Assembly: GCA_016124805.1 (NCBI GenBank)
Contig: WGND01000003.1
Span: forward strand, 186,001-250,000
Direction of reading: 5' to 3'
DNA length: 64,000 bases
Origin: Hyphomicrobiales bacterium
GTDB taxonomy: Bacteria > Pseudomonadota > Alphaproteobacteria > Parvibaculales > Parvibaculaceae
Below are positions 44,003-52,418 of this stretch, one piece after another (position 1 is the stretch's first letter; every line of letters starts with the position of its first letter). The notes below the pieces were generated by a model. That model was not told where the DNA came from. It did not search any database and was given only the letters and a program-made list of their open reading frames with translations. A program made the translations under genes and the position numbers.

Positions 44003-45001
44003 TCAGGGAGTGAGCAGGATTTTCCCGATATGTGAGCTTTTTTCCATAAGTTCATGGGCCTTTCCCGCCTCTTTCATGGGGAAAATGCTGTCGACAGGCT
44101 GGCGGATGCGCCCCAGATCGATCAGGGGCCATATCTGGTCATGCACCGCCTTGGTGAGGGCCGCCTTTTCCTCAATGCTGCGCCCGCGCAGGGTTGAGCC
44201 TGTGAGGGTCAGCTTTTTCAGCATGATGGGGAGAAGGTTGAGCTCCAGCTTGAAGCCGTTCATGAAGGCGATATTGACGATCCGGCCATTTTCGGCGGCT
44301 GCCGCCATATTGCGTTGGACATAGTCGCCGCCGACCATATCCAGAATGACATCGGCACCATGGCCTTCCGTGATTTTCTGAACTTCCTCAACGAAATCCT
44401 GCCCGCGATAATTGATGGCTGCATTTGCACCGAGTTTGAGGCAGGCCGCGCATTTATCGGCTGAACCGGCTGTGGCGATGACGCGGGCGCCAAATGAGAC
44501 ACCGAGCTGGATGGCGGCTGTGCCGATGCCGCTTGTGCCGCCATGGATGAGGAAAGTCTCGCCTGGGGCGAGGCGACCGCGCTCAAAGACATTGGTCCAG
44601 ACGGTCATCAGGGCTTCGGGCAATGCGGCTGCTTCAACGAGGCTGACCCCAACGGGCACCGGCAGCACATGGGATTCATGGACTGTGCAATATTCGGCAT
44701 AGCCACCACCTGCCATGAGGGCACAGACCTCGTCGCCGACCTTCCAGAGGGTCACGCCCTCGCCGAGTGCTGCGATGGTGCCGGAGGCCTCCAGACCCAT
44801 GATGGGCGAAGCGCCCTTGGGCGGCGGATAGAAGCCGATGCGCTGCATGCAGTCGCCACGGTTCACACCGGCGCCTGCGATCTTGATCAGCACTTCGCCA
44901 TGGCCGGGGCGGGGCATCTCCACATCGCTCCATTCGAGCATCTCGGGCCCGCCCGGCTCGCGAATGGTGACGGCTTTCATGATGCTTGGCAGATTGGACA
45001 T
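44003..45001 (-). CDS. NAD(P)H-quinone oxidoreductase, zinc-free MDR family
   Basis: 332 residues from ATG at 45001, selected by a strong GAGGAGG ribosome site; the frame is open 103 codons further, into the divergent DUF1192 gene. It is of the zeta-crystallin / PIG3 type: MKAVTIREPGGPEMLEW, GHGEVLIKIAGAGVNRGD, the Rossmann loop IHGGTSGIGTAAIQLG, and KLTLTGSTLRGRS near the end. The structural zinc cysteines of alcohol dehydrogenases are missing. It reduces quinones with NADPH, one or two electrons. It is divergent from DUF1192, as in many alphaproteobacteria. Confidence 0.94.
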   Translation of the reverse strand: MSNLPSIMKAVTIREPGGPEMLEWSDVEMPRPGHGEVLIKIAGAGVNRGDCMQRIGFYPPPKGASPIMGLEASGTIAALGEGVTLWKVGDEVCALMAGGGYAEYCTVHESHVLPVPVGVSLVEAAALPEALMTVWTNVFERGRLAPGETFLIHGGTSGIGTAAIQLGVSFGARVIATAGSADKCAACLKLGANAAINYRGQDFVEEVQKITEGHGADVILDMVGGDYVQRNMAAAAENGRIVNIAFMNGFKLELNLLPIMLKKLTLTGSTLRGRSIEEKAALTKAVHDQIWPLIDLGRIRQPVDSIFPMKEAGKAHELMEKSSHIGKILLTP

Positions 45002-45085
45002 GGGGGCCTCCTCTTCACAGGATCTGGCTTGCAGGTCTAGCGGCTCGCCCGCACACTGGCAACTGGCTGGAGAGGAGACAGAACC

Positions 45086-45286
45086 ATGGATACAGATGAT
45101 CTGGAGCCCCGCAAAAGGCGCGGAGAAGCCCTTGCAGCGCTTGCCAGGGAGGATCTGGGCTTGCTGGGTGTGGCAGAGCTGGAGGACCGAATCAGCGCGC
45201 TGGAGGCCGAAATGGCCCGCATCAGGGTTGAGTTGGAGAAAAAGCAGGGTACGCGGAATGCCGCAGAGGCTCTTTTTCGAAAATAG
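45086..45286 (+). CDS. DUF1192 family protein
   Basis: 66 residues: MDTDDLEPRKRR, then LAREDLGLLGVAELEDRISALEAEMARIR split over the conserved core, a charged helix and the ending KKQGTRNAAEALFRK. This is the alphaproteobacterial DUF1192 family, always small, helical, of unknown function. GGAGAGG lies before the ATG. It is divergent from the quinone oxidoreductase, the arrangement seen across the class. No gene follows for 341 bases; that stretch carries the candidate small RNA. Confidence 0.9.
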   Translation: MDTDDLEPRKRRGEALAALAREDLGLLGVAELEDRISALEAEMARIRVELEKKQGTRNAAEALFRK

Positions 45287-45410
45287 TTTGTGGCGCGCCG
45301 GTGAGGCCAAGGGATTCTAACTAAAGGGATTTTTCCATTTCTCAGCTGTGAATTATCCCGATATGGAACATTTGGAGGTCAGGATGGCGCTTTTGAGGTT
45401 TGTAGTGAGA

Positions 45411-45429
45411 TTAACTTTTCGTTAGATTC
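45411..45429 (+). promoter_or_regulatory. CtrA-like box with overlapping GANTC site
   Basis: TTAA (45411-45414)-N7-TTAG (45422-45425) differs by one base from the CtrA consensus TTAA-N7-TTAA. GATTC (45425-45429), a CcrM methylation site, overlaps its end. A weak -10-like TAGTGT lies at 45438-45443, which matches the placement of CtrA boxes over the -35 region of activated promoters. The candidate small RNA starts just after it. Confidence 0.45.
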
Positions 45430-45445
45430 GGTCTTGCTAGTGTGT

Positions 45446-45544
45446 TCTTCGCGTTATCCATCCTCTGGATCGAGTGGCTCTTGCCACTTTTATGACGCCT
45501 CCCTGTTAGAACTGAGCCGCGGATCTTCCCGCGGCTCCTTTTTT
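45446..45544 (+). ncRNA. Candidate small RNA with anti-Shine-Dalgarno segments
   Basis: In the 341-base gap after DUF1192, three hairpins follow each other. Hairpin 1 is ATCCA-TCCTC-TGGAT (45456-45470) with loop UCCUC. Hairpin 2 is AGTGGC-TCTT-GCCACT (45473-45488). A single-stranded segment with CCTCCC (45498-45503) follows, then a strong terminator hairpin (45514-45537) with a T run. The UCCUC loop and CCUCCC segment are complementary to ribosome-binding sites, as in sRNAs that block translation. The promoter-like CtrA box at 45411 lies just upstream. The start point is a guess; the gene and its function are inference. Confidence 0.5.
45514..45544 (+). terminator. Intrinsic terminator of the candidate small RNA
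   Basis: GAGCCGCGG (45514-45522) pairs perfectly with CCGCGGCTC (45529-45537) around ATCTTC, followed by CTTTTTT. It lies 84 bases before the DUF1465 start and well after DUF1192, so it ends a transcript that begins between the two genes or reads through from DUF1192. Confidence 0.88.
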
Positions 45545-45627
45545 GATGCACAGGCTTGGCTGTATCATTAAAGCTGGCACGATAGTTGATCCCTGACTGT
45601 CATGTGTGTGCCGCAAGGGGACAGGGA

Positions 45628-46224
45628 ATGAACGATCAAGACATAAGCCAGATGAATGATGTGGGGTTTGCTGACGCTGATTGCGTTTCGCTGGCTCAAT
45701 TCATGGCCTCGGGGCTGTTTCAGCGAACCTATGATGAAGGCATGCGGCTGGTTGAGGAAACCTCGGCCTATCTGGATGGGCCCGGTCGTGAGGCCTCGCG
45801 CGGCCTGAGCCGTGAAGCCTCCCTTGCCTATGCCAGCGAGAGCATGCGCCTGACGACCCGCCTGATGCAGGTGGCGGCATGGCTTCTGGTGCGCAAGGCG
45901 CTGCATGAAGGCGAAATCACCGATGATGAGGCAGGGGCTGAGAAATACCGTCTGGCCACCAAGGATATTGCGCGCGCGCCGCGCCATGTGAGCGCTGACG
46001 AGTTGCCTGCGCAGCTGATGGACCTCATCAGCCGTTCCGAGCGTCTCTATGCGCGTGTGGAGCGGCTCGATACGGAACTGAGGGTGCATGTGTCGTCAGC
46101 GACGCCCTCGACCCATCCCATGGCCAACCAGCTGCAGCGTGTGGAGGCTTTCTATCGTGAGACGATGGAAGGCGATCTGGCACCCCGGGCTCATTTCGGG
46201 CGACGCAGCCAGCGGCCTGAGTGA
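45628..46224 (+). CDS. DUF1465 family protein
   Basis: 198 residues from ATG at 45628 with AGGGGACAGGG upstream. The protein is helical, with the conserved core LYDEGMRLVEETSAYLDGPGR-like TYDEGMRLVEETSAYLDG, ESMRLTTRLMQVAAWLL and DLISRSERLYARVERLD. It is a DUF1465 member, restricted mainly to alphaproteobacteria, with no settled function to my knowledge; its place near TrcR and a CtrA box suggests it may have a cell-cycle link, which is inference. A terminator follows 22 bases after the stop. Confidence 0.9.
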   Translation: MNDQDISQMNDVGFADADCVSLAQFMASGLFQRTYDEGMRLVEETSAYLDGPGREASRGLSREASLAYASESMRLTTRLMQVAAWLLVRKALHEGEITDDEAGAEKYRLATKDIARAPRHVSADELPAQLMDLISRSERLYARVERLDTELRVHVSSATPSTHPMANQLQRVEAFYRETMEGDLAPRAHFGRRSQRPE

Positions 46225-46246
46225 GAGCTCACAAGACAACAGACAC

Positions 46247-46275
46247 AAAAAAGCCCCGCATTGCGGGGCTTTTTC
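46247..46275. terminator. Bidirectional intrinsic terminator
   Basis: AAAAAGCCCCGCA pairs perfectly with TGCGGGGCTTTTT around one to four loop bases, flanked by A and T runs on both sides. It separates the convergent DUF1465 and rpmE genes. Confidence 0.9.
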
Positions 46276-46297
46276 AATATATGGCCTGATCGCGGGC

Positions 46298-46522
46298 TTA
46301 TTTGCTGCCGAGATTGCCGAATTTCTGCTTGAAGCGGCTGACACGGCCACCACGGTCCAGCAGCTGCTGGTTGCCGCCGGTCCAGGCCGGATGCGTTGTG
46401 GGGTCGATATCAAGCGTCATCGTGTCGCCTTCAGCACCCCAGGTTGAGCGTGTCTGATAGGTGGTGCCGTCATTCATGACCACGTTGATCATGTGATAGT
46501 CGGGATGAACGTCTTTTTTCAT
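46298..46522 (-). CDS. rpmE: 50S ribosomal protein L31 (zinc-free type)
   Basis: 74 residues: [41 protein letters not shown] and [14 protein letters not shown]. The zinc-binding Cys motif of the other L31 type is missing, as in many alphaproteobacteria. L31 bridges the large and small subunits at the central protuberance. The promoter and a leader hairpin lie upstream (46575-46640), and the gene ends at a bidirectional terminator. Confidence 0.97.
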   Translation of the reverse strand: MKKDVHPDYHMINVVMNDGTTYQTRSTWGAEGDTMTLDIDPTTHPAWTGGNQQLLDRGGRVSRFKQKFGNLGSK

Positions 46523-46574
46523 GGCTCAGCGCTTTCCGCAGCAGCTTGTCGATAATCGGGTCAAATCATTTGGC

Positions 46575-46640
46575 GCGCCCTATCCACCGGATAGGCGCTG
46601 CCGAAGGGGGGCTTATAGCGAAGACCCGGCAGGCTGGCAA
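46575..46640 (-). promoter_or_regulatory. rpmE promoter and 5' leader hairpin
   Basis: On the minus strand TTGCCA (46635-46640) and TATAAG (46612-46617) are 17 bases apart. The expected start near 46605 is followed at once by a stable stem, plus-strand GCGC-C-CTATCC (46575-46585) against GGATAGGCGC (46589-46598), with an ACC loop, within an 80-base leader. Ribosomal-protein leaders often carry autogenous control; that role here is inference. Confidence 0.55.
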
Positions 46641-46820
46641 GGGGGGCTCTTTCGGGCTTTTGCCATATTTTGCGATCACATGCCGCAGGAAAGCCGGGAT
46701 GTGCAACATTGTTGTTGGCGGCTGCCATTGCTATATGACGGGGAGGGTTATCCCTGAACTTGCGGCTGTGCGTGATTTGGCAGCGGCACGCCCCTCTTTC
46801 CCCAGAATATGGCGGAGCAT

Positions 46821-48683
46821 ATGAGCGACGCAAACAATCCCGTGGTCGAAGCCATCGAAGCCGAAGCCGTTCGGCGCAAGCCTTCCAAAGCGGTCAAGCC
46901 GATTGCGGGTCTGATCCCCTTTGTCATGCGCTACAAGATGATGGTGAGCCTTGCCTTTGTGGCGCTCGTCATGGCGACTGCCTCAACGCTGGTGCTGCCC
47001 ACGGCTGCCAGACGGCTGCTTGATCAGGGCTTTTCCAAAGCGAGCGCCGGTTTCATTGACCAGTATTTTCTCGCCTTGATCGGTGTGGCGCTGGTGCTGG
47101 GCATTTCGAGCGCCTCGCGTTTCTATTTCGTGAGCTGGATTGGCGAGCGCGTCGTTTCCGATCTGCGTGAGGCGGTCTATTCCCATGTGATGAAGCTGTC
47201 GCCTGCCTTTTTCGAGGTGACGCGCACAGGTGAAGTGCTTTCGCGCCTGACGGCGGACACGACATTGATCAAGACTGTTGTCGGCTCGTCCGCTTCCATC
47301 GCGCTGCGTAACAGCTTTCTGTTCATTGGCGCTGCTTCGATGATGGTCGTCACGAGCGCGCGCCTTTCCGGCCTCGTGCTGGCCGCGATCCCGATCATCA
47401 TTCTGCCGCTTGTCGCGCTGGGGCGCTGGGTGCGTCTGCTGTCACGCAGCAGCCAGGACCGGCTCGCCGATACGAGCGCCATGGGCATGGAAACGCTGAA
47501 TGCGATCCAGACCGTGCAGGCCTTTACCCATGAAACGATCGACACAGCGCGGTATGCCGACGCGGTTGAAAGCGCATTTGCGACCTCCATTCGGCGCGTG
47601 ACGGCTCGTTCGATCCTGACCGCGCTGATCATGTTTCTTGGCATGGCCTCGGTTGTGGGCGTGTTGTGGTTTGGTGCCAAAGCCGTCATTGCCGATGAGA
47701 TGACGGGTGGCGCGCTGGTGCAGTTTATTCTCTATGCCGTCTTTGCCGCTGGCGCCCTTGCTGCCCTTTCGGAAGTCTGGGGCGACATGCAGATGGCGGC
47801 GGGTGCCACCGAGCGCCTGATTGAGCTTCTGGAAGTGAAGCCTGAAATTGCCGCGCCCGCCAATCCGGTTGTGATGCCTGAACCGCGTGGCGATATCCAG
47901 TTTGACGATGTGACATTTGCCTATCCGTCACGGCCTGGCCGCTCGGCCCTGCATAATTATTCACTGACGGTTTCGCCGGGTGAAACCGTGGCGCTGGTTG
48001 GTCCTTCCGGTGCCGGCAAGAGCACGGTTTTCCAGTTGCTGATGCGTTTCTTTGATCCGCAGTCGGGCGAGGTTCGTGTTGATGGTGTGGCGCTGCCCAG
48101 GGCTGAGCCGCGCGATGTGCGCGCGCGCTATGCTCTGGTGCCGCAGGAGACGGTTGTTTTTGGCATGAGCGTTGAAGAAAATGTCCGCTATGGCCGTCCG
48201 GATGCGAGCGCTGAAGATGTCCGCGCCGCCGCGACAGCAGCGCGCATTCATGATTTCATTCTGACATTGCCGCAGGGTTATGAAACGCAGGTCGGCGAGC
48301 GCGGTGTGACGCTTTCCGGCGGCCAGCGGCAACGCATCGCGATTGCGCGTGCCATTCTCCGTGATGCGCCTGTGCTTCTGCTGGACGAGGCCACCAGCGC
48401 GCTGGATGCTGAATCCGAGAAACTTGTTCAGGTTGCGCTGGAAGAGCTGATGCAGGGCCGCACGACAATCGTGATTGCCCACCGTCTGGCGACCGTGTTG
48501 AAAGCTGACCGTATTGTGGTGATGGATGAGGGGCGCATTGTTGCCATGGGCACCCATGACGAGCTGGTCAAGCAGGGTGGCCTTTATGCCCGGCTTGCGC
48601 GCCTGCAATTTGCTGGTGACCTGGTTTTGAACGCGCGGGCGGACGATATAAAGGACCAGATCGCAACAGCGGCTGGCGAATAA
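46821..48683 (+). CDS. ABC exporter, fused permease and ATPase
   Basis: 620 residues from ATG at 46821 (GGCGGAG upstream; ATG at 46809 also possible). Six hydrophobic segments form the permease (about 30-310). The ATPase domain has Walker [10 protein letters not shown], the signature [16 protein letters not shown], Walker [14 protein letters not shown] and the H-loop in VIAHRL. It is a half-transporter that must dimerise, resembling MsbA- and multidrug-type exporters. The substrate is unknown. It is followed 16 bases later by the paraoxonase-like gene and may share its transcript. Confidence 0.94.
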   Translation: MSDANNPVVEAIEAEAVRRKPSKAVKPIAGLIPFVMRYKMMVSLAFVALVMATASTLVLPTAARRLLDQGFSKASAGFIDQYFLALIGVALVLGISSASRFYFVSWIGERVVSDLREAVYSHVMKLSPAFFEVTRTGEVLSRLTADTTLIKTVVGSSASIALRNSFLFIGAASMMVVTSARLSGLVLAAIPIIILPLVALGRWVRLLSRSSQDRLADTSAMGMETLNAIQTVQAFTHETIDTARYADAVESAFATSIRRVTARSILTALIMFLGMASVVGVLWFGAKAVIADEMTGGALVQFILYAVFAAGALAALSEVWGDMQMAAGATERLIELLEVKPEIAAPANPVVMPEPRGDIQFDDVTFAYPSRPGRSALHNYSLTVSPGETVALVGPSGAGKSTVFQLLMRFFDPQSGEVRVDGVALPRAEPRDVRARYALVPQETVVFGMSVEENVRYGRPDASAEDVRAAATAARIHDFILTLPQGYETQVGERGVTLSGGQRQRIAIARAILRDAPVLLLDEATSALDAESEKLVQVALEELMQGRTTIVIAHRLATVLKADRIVVMDEGRIVAMGTHDELVKQGGLYARLARLQFAGDLVLNARADDIKDQIATAAGE

Positions 48684-48699
48684 TCATTCGGGGAATTCG

Positions 48700-49809
48700 A
48701 TGCCAAAATATGTGAAAGTTGCAGGCTGGGTTTTGCTCGCACTGCTCTTTGTGGGTGGTGTGCTGGGATGGCGCTTCCTCTCGGCTGCGGGCTATTTCAC
48801 GGCCATCCGTCAGGAAGTCCCTGCCGACTGCCAGACGGTCGCGTCTGTCCCAGGCCCTGAAGATATTGTTGTCGATCGCAAGCATGACGTCGCCTTCGTC
48901 TCGGCGCTGGATCGCCGTGCGATCATGGCGACATCGGGCAAGGCTGGCGATGCCATTCGCGGCGGCATCTATGTGATTGATCTCAAGCAGCCTGTCGATC
49001 AATGGCAGCTTTCGCCCGTGACACCTGCCGAGCCTGCCGGACTTCGCCCGCATGGCATTGATCTTTATGAAGGCGCAGATGGCCTGCGCCGTCTCTTCAT
49101 CGTCAATCATGCGCCGGACGGCACAGAGTCCGTGTTGATCTATGATGTCGCTGACGACAACAGCCTGACTCTTGTGAAGAGCGTGACCGGCTCGCTTCTT
49201 GTGTCGCCCAATGATGTCGTGGCCGTCGGGCCGGAAAGCTTCTATGTCACCAATGATCACGGGGCAAAGCCCGGTTTCGGGCGGACACTGGAAGATTTTC
49301 TGCTGCTGCGTAGCGGCAATATCGTCTATTTCGATGGCAGCCGCATGAATATCGCGGCTGATCGTTTGAGCTATCCCAATGGCATTAATGTGAGCGCCGA
49401 TGGCCGGCACATCTATGTCGCTTCCACCCTTGGCATGTCGCTGCATGTTTATGATCGCGATGTCGTCAACGGGGCCATCAAGGCGGTGGACTATGCCCGT
49501 CTTGGCACCGGCGTTGACAATATTGATGTGCTGCCGGACGGATCATTGTTGATGGCGGCCCACCCCCATATCGTGGATTTTGTCAGTCACAGCATGGACC
49601 CGGACGCTCTGTCGCCGAGTCAGGTTGTACGTGTTGAGCTCAACGCCAATGGTGGCGGGGGCGAAGCCGGGACGATCTATCTCAATCGCGGCGAGCAGCT
49701 TTCCGGCATCTCCGTGGCCGCCGGCTACAAAGATCTGATGCTTCTCGGCAATGTGTTTTCGCCAAAAATTCTGGTCTGCCAGCAATCGACCGAGATTAAG
49801 GCCTATTAG
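48700..49809 (+). CDS. Paraoxonase-like/SMP-30 six-bladed propeller protein
   Basis: 369 residues with an N-terminal hydrophobic helix (7-25), so it is anchored in or exported across the inner membrane. The propeller shows PEDIVVDRKHDVAFVSA, LRPHGIDLY, VSPNDVVAVGPESFYVTNDHG (the Asn-Asp-His block of paraoxonases, a calcium and active-site region), LSYPNGINVSADGRHIYVAST and VDNIDVLPDG. Paraoxonases act as lactonases or arylesterases; the substrate here is unknown. It follows the ABC exporter by 16 bases and is convergent with the MotB-like gene. Confidence 0.88.
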   Translation: MPKYVKVAGWVLLALLFVGGVLGWRFLSAAGYFTAIRQEVPADCQTVASVPGPEDIVVDRKHDVAFVSALDRRAIMATSGKAGDAIRGGIYVIDLKQPVDQWQLSPVTPAEPAGLRPHGIDLYEGADGLRRLFIVNHAPDGTESVLIYDVADDNSLTLVKSVTGSLLVSPNDVVAVGPESFYVTNDHGAKPGFGRTLEDFLLLRSGNIVYFDGSRMNIAADRLSYPNGINVSADGRHIYVASTLGMSLHVYDRDVVNGAIKAVDYARLGTGVDNIDVLPDGSLLMAAHPHIVDFVSHSMDPDALSPSQVVRVELNANGGGGEAGTIYLNRGEQLSGISVAAGYKDLMLLGNVFSPKILVCQQSTEIKAY

Positions 49810-49811
49810 CC

Positions 49812-50822
49812 TCAACGCTCGGTCAGCTTGAATTCGATGCGGCGATTACGCTTGTCGTCCTTGGGATCAAGCGGCTGAAATTCACCAAAGCCTGCCGCCA
49901 CCAGATGCTCCGGCGACACGCCTTGCGCGATCATGAACTGTACCACTTCAATGGCGCGGGCGCTGGATAGATGCCAGTTGGACGGATATTGCGGTGTGTT
50001 GATCGGATTGGCGTCGGTATGGCCATCCACGCGCAGGACCCAGGGGATGTCTGGCGGGATTTCGCCTGCGATCTGTTTCACAGCCTTGGCGATTTTCTGC
50101 AGATCAGCGCGGCCTGCCGGATTGATGTCCGCCGAGCCTGAGTCAAAGAAGATTTCCGACTGCATGGCAAAACGGTCGCCGACAGTTTCAATATCAGGCC
50201 TGTCGCCGAGAATGGTCCGCAGCCGTCCGAAAAACTCGGACCGGTAACGGGCAAGTTCCTGCACCTTCTGGGCAAGCGCGGCATTGAGCCTGCGACCCAG
50301 ATCGGCAATCTGCGCCTGGCTTTCCTTGTCGCGCTGTTCAGATGCATTCAGCGCTTCTTCGAGCGATGACAGCTGCCGGCGCAGGGCGGCGATCTGCTGG
50401 TTCAGGATTTCGACCTGCGAGAGCGCCTGATCGGAAATTTCCTTCTGCTTTTGCAGTTCATCCTTCAGCGTGGCAACTTGCGTGCCGGCACCGGCATTCT
50501 CGCCAATGCGGCCAAGAAGGGCGTCTTTCTCGCTCATGGCCCCGGCAAGGGAGTCCTGCAAAGCGGCGATTGTTGTCTGCAGGTCAACCTTCTCCCGTTT
50601 TTCAAGCGCCAGCTGGCTCACAAGTTCGGCAATCTGGCTGCGCAGATTGTCGAGCACTGAATCCTTGTTGGTCACAAGCTGTGTCAGGAAAAACTGCGTG
50701 ATGACGAAAATCGTCAGCAGGAAAATCAGGACGAGCAGCAGGCTCGACAGGGCATCCACAAAACCCGGCCAGAAATCAACCGTGGGCGCGCCGCCCCTTA
50801 TGCGTCGTCTGCCAATGGCCAT
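49812..50822 (-). CDS. MotB/OmpA-like peptidoglycan-binding stator protein
   Basis: 336 residues. A single helix near the N-terminus (VDFWPGFVDALSSLLLVLIF) contains Asp23, the counterpart of the proton-carrying Asp of MotB. A long charged helix follows (about 55-190; coiled coil), and the C-terminal domain (about 215-336) is OmpA-like with FFDSGSADINPAG, RVDGHTDANP and NRRIEFKL. This is the MotB/TolR-like partner of the ExbB-like protein encoded three bases upstream. There are no flagellar or Tol genes nearby, so the process it powers is unknown. Confidence 0.9.
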   Translation of the reverse strand: MAIGRRRIRGGAPTVDFWPGFVDALSSLLLVLIFLLTIFVITQFFLTQLVTNKDSVLDNLRSQIAELVSQLALEKREKVDLQTTIAALQDSLAGAMSEKDALLGRIGENAGAGTQVATLKDELQKQKEISDQALSQVEILNQQIAALRRQLSSLEEALNASEQRDKESQAQIADLGRRLNAALAQKVQELARYRSEFFGRLRTILGDRPDIETVGDRFAMQSEIFFDSGSADINPAGRADLQKIAKAVKQIAGEIPPDIPWVLRVDGHTDANPINTPQYPSNWHLSSARAIEVVQFMIAQGVSPEHLVAAGFGEFQPLDPKDDKRNRRIEFKLTER

Positions 50823-50825
50823 GAC

Positions 50826-51797
50826 TTATCCTTGCCTGTCGATTTTTCGGGCGAGGTCTTCAAGGACGGGGCGCATGGCAAGTTGCTGCTCGGCGAGCTG
50901 GCGCACAAGCTGCTGTTCGCCGCGCATCTGCTCGGTGAGGCTCGTGACCTGTCCGACAAGCGCCATGAGTGCCTGATTATGTGCGCTGTCACCACCGCCA
51001 TGCGTGAGCGCTTCTTCGATGCGCTGCAGGCGGCGTGTGGCATCGCCCAGCATGCCGGGCGCGCCGGGCTCATCGGCACTCAGATTGGTGACAGTGGAGA
51101 GCCATTCTTCGAGCTCATTATAAAAACGGTTTTGCGCTTGACCGGCCTGCAGATCGAGGAAGCCGAGGACAAGTGATCCTGAAAGGCCGAAGAGTGACGA
51201 GGAAAAGGCTGTGCCCATGCCGGCGAGCGGGCCTTCGAGACCGGCCTTGAGATTGGCAAAGACGGTTGCGGGATCGGCGTCTTCCACATTCAGGGCATGG
51301 ATGGTCGTGCCGACGGAGGACACGGTGATGAGGAGACCCCAGAAGGTGCCGAGCAGGCCGAGGAAGATGAGGAGGCCGATGGCATAGCGGGAAATCTCGC
51401 GTTGTTCTTCCAGACGCGAGCCAATCGAATCGAGCAGCGATGACATGGAGAGGGCATTGAGCTGCATGCGTCCCTTGCGGTCGCCGAGCATGGTTGCCAT
51501 GGGGGCGAGCAGGCGGGGAGGGGGCGGTGTGGCAAGGCCCGGATCGGCGCGGCGGAAATCATTCACCCATTTCACTTCGGGGGTCAGGCTCATGACCTGC
51601 CGGAAGGCATAGAGAATGCCGATAACAAGCACGCCGACAATCAGACCGTTGAGGCCCGGATTATTGGCAAAGGCGCTCTGAATCTTGGGCAGCAGGATGA
51701 CGCCAATGACAGCGACCAGGGCCAGAAACAGCGCCATGCGGGTGATGTAGGGCCCCGGACGGGAGAGTGATCTGGCTTCATCGTAGCTTTTGGCCAT
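50826..51797 (-). CDS. MotA/TolQ/ExbB-like proton channel protein
   Basis: 323 residues with hydrophobic segments at about 18-36, 46-66, 140-165 and 190-215. LLGTFWGLLITVSSVG followed by LEGPLAGMGTAFSSSLFGLSGSLVLG is the MotA/TolQ/ExbB signature. The C-terminal 100 residues form a charged helical region. AAGGA precedes the ATG. Together with the next gene (three bases away) it forms a proton-driven stator-type complex. The gene upstream of it in the operon encodes another OmpA-like protein. Confidence 0.9.
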   Translation of the reverse strand: MAKSYDEARSLSRPGPYITRMALFLALVAVIGVILLPKIQSAFANNPGLNGLIVGVLVIGILYAFRQVMSLTPEVKWVNDFRRADPGLATPPPPRLLAPMATMLGDRKGRMQLNALSMSSLLDSIGSRLEEQREISRYAIGLLIFLGLLGTFWGLLITVSSVGTTIHALNVEDADPATVFANLKAGLEGPLAGMGTAFSSSLFGLSGSLVLGFLDLQAGQAQNRFYNELEEWLSTVTNLSADEPGAPGMLGDATRRLQRIEEALTHGGGDSAHNQALMALVGQVTSLTEQMRGEQQLVRQLAEQQLAMRPVLEDLARKIDRQG

Positions 51798-51830
51798 GGG
51801 TCTATCCTTGTTGGCTTTATGTCGTTCTGC

Positions 51831-52271
51831 CTAGCGGCTGGCATAGAGGATGTCGGCGCGATTGGTGTCGCCTGTGTCGGAGGGGGCGCCAAAGGCGCGC
51901 AGGATCAGGCGCTGGGTCGAGATGCCATGTGCGGCCAGATGGCTGCGGATGGCGAGTGCGCGTTTCAAGGCAATGCGGCGCGGCTTGGTATCGGTTCCAT
52001 TCTCGGTTGCGCCACCATAGGCGCGCACCTCGAAGATGCCGGAGCGGTTGCCATACTGGTTGGTAAAGCTGTCGAGCGCGGTGAGCGCGGCGGCGGAGAG
52101 ATCAGCGCTGCCCGCCGTAAAGAGGATGTGCGTCAGGGCGGGTTCAGGCGCTGGCAGGGTGTTCTCCGCATGCGCTTCTGCACACAGGGCAGAGAGCATG
52201 CCCAGCAGCATCAGGCTGATGAGGAAGCGCGAGGTTCTCGCAAGAGGGCGGAACGCGCGGCTGGCGATCAT
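51831..52271 (-). CDS. Short periplasmic OmpA-like protein
   Basis: 146 residues with a signal peptide (to about residue 36, AHAENT). The rest resembles an OmpA C-terminal domain: LFTAGSADLSAAALTALDSF, VRAYGGATENG and RRIALKRALAIRSHLAAHGI. The last part is short and loses the final NRR block, so peptidoglycan binding is uncertain. It is the first gene of the operon with the ExbB-like and MotB-like proteins (33-base gap), which suggests it works with that complex. Confidence 0.8.
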   Translation of the reverse strand: MIASRAFRPLARTSRFLISLMLLGMLSALCAEAHAENTLPAPEPALTHILFTAGSADLSAAALTALDSFTNQYGNRSGIFEVRAYGGATENGTDTKPRRIALKRALAIRSHLAAHGISTQRLILRAFGAPSDTGDTNRADILYASR

Positions 52272-52418
52272 TCTGTCATCCCGACGATGCGTGGCGGAGC
52301 CTTATTGCCCAAATAGTCTAGGCGGGAAAGGCCCCAAGGCATAGCCCAAGGCTGGTATCCCGCGTTTCTGCAGCGGGAGATTGTCGCGCGAATCAGGCGG
52401 AATTCTGGCTGTGAGGCG

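Noticed and set aside
44003-45310. 435-residue version of the quinone oxidoreductase
   Set aside because: The first 103 codons run through the divergent DUF1192 gene and carry no family similarity; the GAGGAGG before 45001 fixes the start.
45568-46089. 173-residue frame opposite DUF1465
   Set aside because: Antisense shadow of the DUF1465 gene, which has a good ribosome site and family motifs.
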